This document shows positions 41,464-47,172 of a DNA stretch of 47,172 nt, piece by piece. The stretch covers positions 1 through 47,172 of the forward strand of contig JAHJIN010000348.1 in assembly GCA_018823415.1 (NCBI GenBank), read 5' to 3'. Origin of the DNA: Chloroflexota bacterium. Lineage in GTDB: Bacteria > Chloroflexota > JAHJIN01. The notes beneath the pieces are model-generated. The model made no database searches. It was not told where the DNA came from and saw nothing but the letters and a program-made list of their open reading frames with translations. Numbering within the stretch: the first letter of the stretch is position 1; the number at the start of each line of letters is the position of its first letter. Both the position numbers and the translations under genes were made by a program.

Positions 41464-42760
41464 CTGGCAGCCAGCCGACGAGGCCCGGCTCTTTCGCGGC
41501 ATCCGCTGGCGGCTGGTGGGGTGGAATCTGCTGGTGCTGGGCCTGATCCTGGCTATCGTGGGAGTGGGCGTGTTGGCGCTGGTATCGTTCCGACTGCGCG
41601 TCGAAGGCGATGCGCTGCTGCAGGCGCGCACCGAGATGGTGCGGAGCGTGGCCGCCCTGCTGGCCCGGGTGGGAGATGCTCAGACGCGGGTGCGGTGGTT
41701 GCACACCAACACGTTGACCGAGGGAGTGTTCTACCTGGTGCTGGACCGGCAAGGTCGGGTGATAGCCAATCCCGGGAACCTGGAGTTGGACGCGCTGCCC
41801 AATCGGGATGCATTGGCGGCATTGGCGACAAAGGACAGCGACCTCCGCACGGTACGAGTGGACCAGTATGGGTTGGTACGGCTGTATACCGTGCCCCTGG
41901 GAGATCGACTCAACCCTCAGGGCTATCTCCAGGCCGGGCGGTCTCTGGCGGCGGAGCAGCGGATGGAGCGGTTGCTGGCGTTGGTGCTCTTGGGCGCCGG
42001 GCTGGCCGGGTTGGGGCTGGCGGCCGTGGGCGGCTATTTTCTGGCCGGCCGGGCGCTGATGCCCACGCGCCAGGCGTTTCGCCGGCAGCAGGCGTTTGTG
42101 GCCGATGCTTCTCACGAGTTGCGCACGCCGCTGACGCTCATCCGGGCCAACGCCGAGGTGCTGGGTCGTCACCCGGAGCAAACCATTGGCGAAAACGCGG
42201 ACCTGGTGGACGACATTGTGAACGAGACGGCGCACCTGGGCCACCTGGTCAGCGACCTGCTGACGCTGGCCCGCGCCGATGCCGGCCAGGCCGCCTTGAG
42301 CCAGGAACCGGTGGACCTGGCCCTGACGATCCAGGACGCCGGCCGCCGCCTGCTGCCCCTGGCCGAGGCGCGCGGTCAGACGCTGGACGTAACGGCCAAC
42401 GAATCGTGCCTCGTGCGCGGCGACCCGGGCCGGTTGCACCAGCTCGTGGTCATCCTGCTGGACAATGCCCTCAAGCACGGCAACGAGGGCGGCCACATCC
42501 GTGTGACACTGGGAGCGGCGCGAGGGCAGGCCCGGCTCACTGTCGCCGACGATGGGCCGGGCATTGCCCCGGAGCACCTGCCGCACCTCTTTGAGCGCTT
42601 TTACCGGGTGGACAAGGCCCGCTCGCGCGAGCAGGGCGGCGCCGGACTGGGCCTGTCCATTGCCCAATGGATCGTCCAGGCGCACCGGGGCCGCATTCAG
42701 GTCACCAGCACGCCGGAACTGGGCACCACATTCACCGTGACCTTGCCGCTGGTCAAATAG
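41444..42760 (+). CDS. Membrane sensor histidine kinase
   Basis: 438 residues. Two transmembrane spans (about 26-48 and 173-197) flank an extracytoplasmic sensor of about 120 residues. Then the H-box FVADASHELRTPLTL with phospho-acceptor His224, N-box DNALKHG, G1 DDGPGIAPEH, F-box FERFYRVDKARSREQGG, G2 GLGLSIAQWIVQAHRG. The protein ends TLPLVK. It overlaps and is coupled with the response regulator gene. The signal is not predictable. Confidence 0.94.
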   Translation: MSSESHDWQPADEARLFRGIRWRLVGWNLLVLGLILAIVGVGVLALVSFRLRVEGDALLQARTEMVRSVAALLARVGDAQTRVRWLHTNTLTEGVFYLVLDRQGRVIANPGNLELDALPNRDALAALATKDSDLRTVRVDQYGLVRLYTVPLGDRLNPQGYLQAGRSLAAEQRMERLLALVLLGAGLAGLGLAAVGGYFLAGRALMPTRQAFRRQQAFVADASHELRTPLTLIRANAEVLGRHPEQTIGENADLVDDIVNETAHLGHLVSDLLTLARADAGQAALSQEPVDLALTIQDAGRRLLPLAEARGQTLDVTANESCLVRGDPGRLHQLVVILLDNALKHGNEGGHIRVTLGAARGQARLTVADDGPGIAPEHLPHLFERFYRVDKARSREQGGAGLGLSIAQWIVQAHRGRIQVTSTPELGTTFTVTLPLVK

Positions 42761-42780
42761 GATCTGGGTAGAACACGCGA

Positions 42781-42810
42781 AACGGCGGTCGGATCTGACC
42801 GCCGTTTTCT
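42781..42810 (+). terminator. Terminator of the two-component operon
   Basis: A perfect 10-bp stem AACGGCGGTC/GACCGCCGTT (42781-42790, 42797-42806), then TTTTCT region. It may also work for the convergent gene. Confidence 0.85.
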
Positions 42811-42829
42811 GTGTGCGTTGGTGCAGATG

Positions 42830-43666
42830 TCAGCGCCGGCCAACGCCCATCCCAACCAGCACGCCGGCCAGGACCAGACCGCTCAGCGCGACAACTGCCA
42901 GGGGCAAGCCACTGTCGCCCGGCCGCGTACTGCCGACAAGGGGATATGTAGTCGGCTCGGGCGGGTTGGGTGGCGGTGGCGGATACGGCGGTTCCGTCGG
43001 CGGCGGAGGGCTGGTGGGTGGCGGTTCGGTAGGCGGTACCGAAGTGGGTGGCACCTGGGTAGGCGGCACCGACGTAGGCGGCACCTGGGTGGCCGGCGGC
43101 AGAGTCGGGGTAGCCGCCGGGCCGGTGGTCCGGGTGGGGCGCGGCGCGCTGGTAGCCGTGGCCGGGTGGGGCCCGGTGGTCCGGGTGGGCGCTGGCGTGC
43201 CCGTAGCGGTCTGAGCCACAGTACGCGTGGGCGTGAGAGACACGGTGCGCGACGGCGATGGGCTGGCCGATGGCGACGCGACCGGCGTGCCCGTGGCCGG
43301 CCCGGTCGTCGGCGCGGGGCGCGTCGCCGATGGGACCGGCGTTGCCGGCCGGGGTGTGCTGCTGGGCTGTGGGCGCGCCGTGGTCGTGGGCAATGCCGGG
43401 CCGGGATACACCGGGCCAACCGACGTGGGTCGGGGCCGGCTCTCGCGGATGGCCTCCTCCACCACCGTGGTCGCCAGTGGCTTGAACACCATCGCGGTAG
43501 CCGGGTCGGCGCTGTAATCGGCTTGCAGGCGCGAGGTCAGGTTGCCGGGCAACGCGCCGCGTTGCGGATCGGCAAAGGCCAGACTCACGGCAATTTGGAT
43601 GGCCAACAGGCTCACCAGCAAAACGAGTGTGGTGACCAGACCCCACATCAGGAGGTTACGACTCAT
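42830..43666 (-). CDS. Pro/Thr-rich surface protein with two membrane anchors
   Basis: About 278 residues from ATG 43666, overlapping the end of the cyclase gene by 11 bp and likely coupled to it. The N-terminal span is LLMWGLVTTLVLLVSLLAIQIAVSLAF. A short conserved-looking segment follows (about 30-75), then roughly 150 residues of Pro/Thr/Ser low complexity, including repeated VPPTSVPPTQ and PPPPTEPP. A C-terminal span VVALSGLVLAGVLVGMGVGRR ends the protein. The stretched linker probably crosses the cell envelope. No enzyme domain. Other frames are open here because of base composition but lack the two membrane segments. Confidence 0.72.
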   Translation of the reverse strand: MSRNLLMWGLVTTLVLLVSLLAIQIAVSLAFADPQRGALPGNLTSRLQADYSADPATAMVFKPLATTVVEEAIRESRPRPTSVGPVYPGPALPTTTARPQPSSTPRPATPVPSATRPAPTTGPATGTPVASPSASPSPSRTVSLTPTRTVAQTATGTPAPTRTTGPHPATATSAPRPTRTTGPAATPTLPPATQVPPTSVPPTQVPPTSVPPTEPPPTSPPPPTEPPYPPPPPNPPEPTTYPLVGSTRPGDSGLPLAVVALSGLVLAGVLVGMGVGRR

Positions 43667-45554
43667 GGCCCACCTCCTCGGCCGGTGCGTCGGGTGCAAT
43701 GTCCGGCGCCTGATTCGTCTGGCAGGGAGCATTCACGGCCCGGTCGATGAGGGCATAGAGTGTGGCCGGCTCGCGCTTGCCCCGGATCGCGGCCTGCCCC
43801 AGGTTCTGGAACCGGAACAGCGTATGGTCTGGTCCCAACGCCTCATACGTGGACTGACTGAGCAAGATGTCGTGCCCCACAAAGTCTTTGGTCAAACCCT
43901 GGATACGGGCGCTGATGTTCACGGCATCGCCAATGACGGTGTATTCCATCCGCTGTTCCGAGCCGATGGTACCGGCCACCACTTCGCCGGTGTTGATGCC
44001 AATGCCGGTGTGAATGGGCACGTCGCCCCGGGCGATGCGGCGGGCGTTCAGTTCGCCCAGACGCTGGCGAATCTCCAGGCTGGCCTGAATGGTGCGGCAG
44101 GCGTGGTCGGACTGGTGCTGCGGCGCGCCAAAGATCACCAACGTCGAGTCGCCGCCAAACTTGTTCACAGTGCCACCATACAACTCGACGGCCTCTACGA
44201 TCACGGTGAAATACTCGTTCAGGAATTGTACCACCACGGTGGGATCAAATCGCTCGCTCAGGCGCGTGAATTCGCGAATGTCGGTGAACAAAGTCGTGAC
44301 CACCCGCTTCTCGCCGTGGAGCGAGACCTCGCCGCTGAGGATTTGCTCGCGGACCTCGCGGGTGACCAGCCGGCCAAAGGCGTCTTTGATGAATTCGCGT
44401 TCTCGCAGGCCTTGGACCATGCCGTTAAAGGCACGCGCCAGGGTGCCGATCTCGTCCTCGCTGCGCACCGGCACCAGGGCGTCCAGATTGCCTTCCGAGA
44501 CCTGGCGCGTGGCTTGGACCAACTCAAGCAGGGGCCGGGTGATGCGTGCCCCCAGCACCAGCCCGATGATGATGATCGCTGCCAGCGCGGTACCCAGGAG
44601 GACAAGTAACCACTGGCGCAGTGGTTCGCTGGCCAACACTACCAGGTTCCGCGACAGGGCCACGGATAACACGCCCAGGTCTTGACCCGAACGCACCTGC
44701 AAGGGTGCCAAGACCTCGGTATAGTCCACGCTGCCCACAGTGAGCGGTCGCCGGTGTACCAGCGTGTCCTGATCCGCCAGAATGGCCTGAGCCTGCGCCG
44801 GGTCCAGGTTGGTGCTGGCCGGGTCCCGTGCGCCCATCGAAGTAGCCAGCACCCGGCCTTCCCGGTCATACAAGGTCACGCGCGCCAGCGCTAGTTCGTC
44901 GAGATGCAGCGCCAGTTGGTCTAAATAGGTGCCCACCAACACCACGCCCACCAATTCGCCATCGGCCTTGATGGGACCGGCCACGTACAATACGTCGCCC
45001 CAATCGGTATGCACCAGGTTGGCAAACTTGTCGCCCAGTTTGTCTGTCTCGCCAGCCAAAATGCGCCGGACCAGGGACCACGCGCCATAGTCAGCCGTTT
45101 CGTCCAGGCGATAGGCCAATTCGCTCGCGTCTGAGCGGCGGTGCATGGTAAACAGGCCCGCGCCGCTGCGGCTCACCACATCGACGCAGTCGGCCCCGGT
45201 GTTGTAGGTGAGGGGCAACACGACGGACTGAACGGCCGCGGCGTCGCCTTGCTGCACGGCCTGGGGCAGCCCCTCGGTGTGGGCGATGGCGCGCAGCGTA
45301 CCCAGTTGGGACCGTTCCGCCTCCACGATGCCGTCGGAGGCCTGCACACCAGAGTCGTGCAACTGCTGGTCAAAGCGGGCCTGGAGTGAGCCGGCCATCG
45401 TCTGGGCGATAAAATAGGCCCCGGCGACCACCACGGCAATCGCCAGCAGCACATAGGGAATGATGAGCTTGGGACGCAGGCGCAGGGTAAACCATCGGCG
45501 CAGACGGCCGGGCCGGTCCGCACGATTCGATTCGGCAGCAGGCAAGGCGGACAT
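43656..45554 (-). CDS. Receptor-type class III adenylate/guanylate cyclase
   Basis: 632 residues. Transmembrane span (about 32-53), extracytoplasmic Cache-like sensor (about 55-330), second span (about 345-365, WLLVLLGTALAAIIIIGLVLG), HAMP (RITRPLLELVQATRQVSEGNLDALV), then a class III cyclase domain (about 425-620). The metal Asp is in TTLFTDIREFTRL; the substrate region is VNKFGGDSTLVIFGAP; TGIGINTGEVVAG and YTVIGDAVNISARIQ follow. It makes a cyclic nucleotide in response to an outside signal. ATG 45554 has GAGGAGG before it. The P/T-rich protein gene is coupled downstream. Confidence 0.92.
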   Translation of the reverse strand: MSALPAAESNRADRPGRLRRWFTLRLRPKLIIPYVLLAIAVVVAGAYFIAQTMAGSLQARFDQQLHDSGVQASDGIVEAERSQLGTLRAIAHTEGLPQAVQQGDAAAVQSVVLPLTYNTGADCVDVVSRSGAGLFTMHRRSDASELAYRLDETADYGAWSLVRRILAGETDKLGDKFANLVHTDWGDVLYVAGPIKADGELVGVVLVGTYLDQLALHLDELALARVTLYDREGRVLATSMGARDPASTNLDPAQAQAILADQDTLVHRRPLTVGSVDYTEVLAPLQVRSGQDLGVLSVALSRNLVVLASEPLRQWLLVLLGTALAAIIIIGLVLGARITRPLLELVQATRQVSEGNLDALVPVRSEDEIGTLARAFNGMVQGLREREFIKDAFGRLVTREVREQILSGEVSLHGEKRVVTTLFTDIREFTRLSERFDPTVVVQFLNEYFTVIVEAVELYGGTVNKFGGDSTLVIFGAPQHQSDHACRTIQASLEIRQRLGELNARRIARGDVPIHTGIGINTGEVVAGTIGSEQRMEYTVIGDAVNISARIQGLTKDFVGHDILLSQSTYEALGPDHTLFRFQNLGQAAIRGKREPATLYALIDRAVNAPCQTNQAPDIAPDAPAEEVGHES

Positions 45555-45599
45555 GCAATCCTCCTCATCATATCAACTAGGTGCGATTTCTACAAACAC

Positions 45600-45628
45600 A
45601 TTGTAGCACGTAATACCTGGAAACGCAA
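45600..45628 (-). promoter_or_regulatory. Promoter of the cyclase gene
   Basis: Minus strand TTGCGT (45623-45628), 17 nt, TACAAT (45600-45605) with TGC before it. Divergent from the promoter at 45665. Confidence 0.72.
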
Positions 45629-45664
45629 TAAGACCGTGGTACTACTTGTCCGAGTTGGCTGTCT

Positions 45665-45693
45665 TTGACAGGGCACCCGGCCTGTGCTACAAT
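45665..45693 (+). promoter_or_regulatory. Promoter of the unknown small protein gene
   Basis: TTGACA (45665-45670), 17 nt, TACAAT (45688-45693) with TGC. Start about 85 nt before ATG 45784. Confidence 0.75.
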
Positions 45694-45783
45694 AGCCGCC
45701 AGGATCGGCCGCCGGAGGGAACCCCAGGCTCGGGTGTGACGTCCCTATATCGCGCCGTTAGCCGCGCATTGTGGAGAACGGGA

Positions 45784-46326
45784 ATGATAAACCGAGTGAT
45801 GCCACTGGAACTTCTCACGATTACGAAGATGGCCTCTGGAAACGACTCACTAGAGCTGACCCAACGCGTTTCCTGGAGAGAATTCCCACCGTATGCGACC
45901 GAGATAGTCAATATCCTCGGAGGAGAGATTATCAGCCAATCCGACTCGGTCGTTGAGCGTGTCTGGGATGTTTGCGTCAACGGCGAACGTTTCTGGCTCT
46001 CGTTCAACGATTTTGGGCTTGGGGTATCGCTCGATTCACAAACGTGCCAGTCCTCAGAACAAATCACCGCCATTCGGGATAGGCTTCAGGGTGGAGGAAC
46101 GCGGGAGATGACTGCCCTATTTGATGAACAATATCCGAACATCGCCTGGTGGGTACAAGAAGGCCGGATAGAGATCGGTCGAGATGAATACGGCGATTCG
46201 TTTATCCGAGTGATAGATGAGGGGGGTGTGATATGGGAGAGCGAGGAGGCATACGAGACGGTAGCGAAAGCGTTGGCCAATGCAGAAGCGGCGATTAAGA
46301 GTTGGGCAGATGAGCAAGGCCTATAA
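45784..46326 (+). CDS. Uncharacterised protein in a more AT-rich segment
   Basis: About 180 residues from ATG 45784 (GGAGAACGGGA upstream; the longer frame from 45646 would start before the promoter). Codon use is much less GC-biased than in all genes up to 45.5 kb, which suggests recent acquisition. Readable stretches are TEIVNILGGEIISQSDSVVERVWDVCVNGERFWLSFNDFG, then DEQYPNIAWWVQEGRIEIGRDEYGDSFIRVIDEGGVIWES. Small, acidic, no signal peptide or span. The general look is that of small immunity-type or cassette proteins, but I recognise no family. Confidence 0.7.
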   Translation: MINRVMPLELLTITKMASGNDSLELTQRVSWREFPPYATEIVNILGGEIISQSDSVVERVWDVCVNGERFWLSFNDFGLGVSLDSQTCQSSEQITAIRDRLQGGGTREMTALFDEQYPNIAWWVQEGRIEIGRDEYGDSFIRVIDEGGVIWESEEAYETVAKALANAEAAIKSWADEQGL

Positions 46327-46523
46327 GGCAGTGTTGGATCTCAGGCAGGGGCGCGACTAACCCACACTGCACCCGACGCCCCAAGCGGGCGCTTGGTTGC
46401 TGGCCCGCAGGTTCAAGGGAACGGTGGCGGTCCGCGGGGCTCATGCGGGCGCGGCTGAGCTCACCGTCGGACCACTGCAAACCACCGGGGCAATTCGCGA
46501 GAATACCGTTTCTAGAGGTAAAT
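46327..46523 (+). repeat. GC-rich hairpin spacer, possibly attC-like
   Basis: A GC-rich, non-coding stretch between two AT-rich genes. It contains GCGCGACTAACCCACACTGC, then CACCCGACGCC, and ends with GCGCGGCTGAGCTCACC and GTCGGACC. These have the general layout of the outer arms of an integron attC site, with imperfect self-complementarity between the ends. Canonical GTTRRRY/RYYYAAC cores are not clean. Read as possibly a decayed cassette boundary; low certainty. Confidence 0.3.
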
Positions 46524-47172
46524 ATGCAAGCTCGGCGCGTTCAAGTCGATGGTATCGAATTGCAGATTCAAGATTACGAGCGAGAAGGAGATGCGATCAT
46601 TTTCCTGCATTTTGGAGGCGGGAATTTGATGATATGGCAACGAGTTGTTCCGTATTTCCAAGATCGTTATCGCTTGATTCTTGTCGATTTGAGAGGTCAT
46701 GGCAAGTCGGACAAGCCAGCAACAGGTTACCATATTGACGACATGGCTCGCGACGTTGTTGGGGTTATGGACCATCTGAAGCTTGAGCGAGCACACATCG
46801 TCGGGAGTTCGCTAGGTGCCGAAGTGGGACTCGGCATAGCGGCCAATTATCCCGAAAAGGTAATCTCGTTAATCTGTGATGGCGCACTGTATAGTGAATA
46901 TGGCCCTTATGGCATTTGGGAAGGTTCAGAGACAGATTTTGAAGAACATGTAGCAAGCCAGTTAGAAAAAATCCGACATACCCCCGAGACCGCCTTTCAT
47001 TCAGTTGATGCGTTGGTCGATGCAAGGCGCCAAGTGCTTGAAAAGTATGGCTGGTGGAACGAGTACGTTGAAGCGGTAGAAAGATATGGCGCTTACAAGG
47101 TCGAAGGACAATACAGGCGGGGCATGGGGAAGCAGGCAACAGAAAACTATATGAGACATTATTACCAGTCTC
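46524..47172 (+). CDS. Alpha/beta hydrolase (cut off by the window edge)
   Basis: The first 216 residues are present; the frame is still open at the last base. ATG 46524 has AGAGG 7 nt upstream. The alpha/beta-hydrolase pattern is clear: FLHFGGGNLMIWQ (oxyanion region), VDLRGHGKSDKP, and the nucleophile elbow IVGSSLGAEVGL with Ser near residue 99. The acid and His lie beyond the window. Codon use is AT-rich like the preceding gene and unlike the bulk of the window. The substrate is unknown. Confidence 0.85.
   Translation, partial: MQARRVQVDGIELQIQDYEREGDAIIFLHFGGGNLMIWQRVVPYFQDRYRLILVDLRGHGKSDKPATGYHIDDMARDVVGVMDHLKLERAHIVGSSLGAEVGLGIAANYPEKVISLICDGALYSEYGPYGIWEGSETDFEEHVASQLEKIRHTPETAFHSVDALVDARRQVLEKYGWWNEYVEAVERYGAYKVEGQYRRGMGKQATENYMRHYYQS

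Noticed and set aside
42753-43646. Alternative 297-residue minus-strand frame over the P/T-rich gene
   Set aside because: It lacks the N- and C-terminal membrane segments and a ribosome site; its length reflects the low-complexity composition.

Overview
The window looks like chromosomal DNA from a GC-rich Chloroflexota bacterium, probably Anaerolineae-like. This is inferred from several things together: four large secreted proteins ending in a YLPL-type tail, a CIRCE-controlled groESL, an actinobacterial-type inositol-lipid operon, a GroEL without a GGM tail, and sigma70-type promoters that mostly carry an extended -10 (TGN next to TATAAT/TACAAT, 17-nt spacers). There is no rRNA, CRISPR array, transposase or phage module, and a species cannot be named. 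Single-base consensus errors of a metagenome assembly are possible and matter for two findings.

Layout. 1-10.7 kb: two large secreted proteases on the minus strand, an M6 immune-inhibitor-A-like metalloprotease and a 2133-residue subtilase. They share the signal-peptide sequence, the C-terminal tail and the same promoter type, and each has a 330-390 nt 5' leader. 10.65-14.7 kb: pheS-pheT behind what reads as a complete phenylalanine attenuator (an 18-codon leader peptide with Phe-Phe-Phe, a 7-bp antiterminator and a terminator). pheS carries an in-frame amber codon inside class II motif 3. 14.8-19.9 kb: an uncharacterised protein, two small ferredoxins, tRNA-Glu(CUC), a papain-like secreted protease and a MATE transporter. 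20.1-30.6 kb: a long co-directional run that starts as an inositol-phospholipid/mannoside pathway (inositol-1-phosphate synthase, three LpxL/PatA-like acyltransferases, PHP phosphoesterase, PimA-like glycosyltransferase, CDP-alcohol phosphatidyltransferase). It continues with an unknown basic protein, RNA 3'-phosphate cyclase and a GT-C membrane glycosyltransferase, and ends at a strong terminator. A good promoter lies about 55 bp before that terminator hairpin, which predicts an orphan RNA of about 87 nt.

30.5-34.7 kb: a nuclease-fold-like unknown protein, a secreted GH44-like glycosidase whose nucleophile Glu reads as Gln, and a divergent zinc alcohol dehydrogenase. 34.8-37 kb: CIRCE-groES-groEL. 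37-40.6 kb: an Ig-like lipoprotein, a membrane protein, a 17-bp inverted-repeat element and an M42 aminopeptidase. 40.7-45.6 kb: an OmpR-type two-component system, then convergently a receptor adenylate/guanylate cyclase and a Pro/Thr-rich surface protein. 45.6-47.2 kb: a more AT-rich end with an unknown small protein and an alpha/beta hydrolase cut by the window edge, separated by a hairpin-rich GC spacer.

Most long ORFs antisense to these genes are frame shadows of the GC-rich codon usage and are left out. Starts were set by Shine-Dalgarno position where possible. Several therefore differ from the longest open frame.
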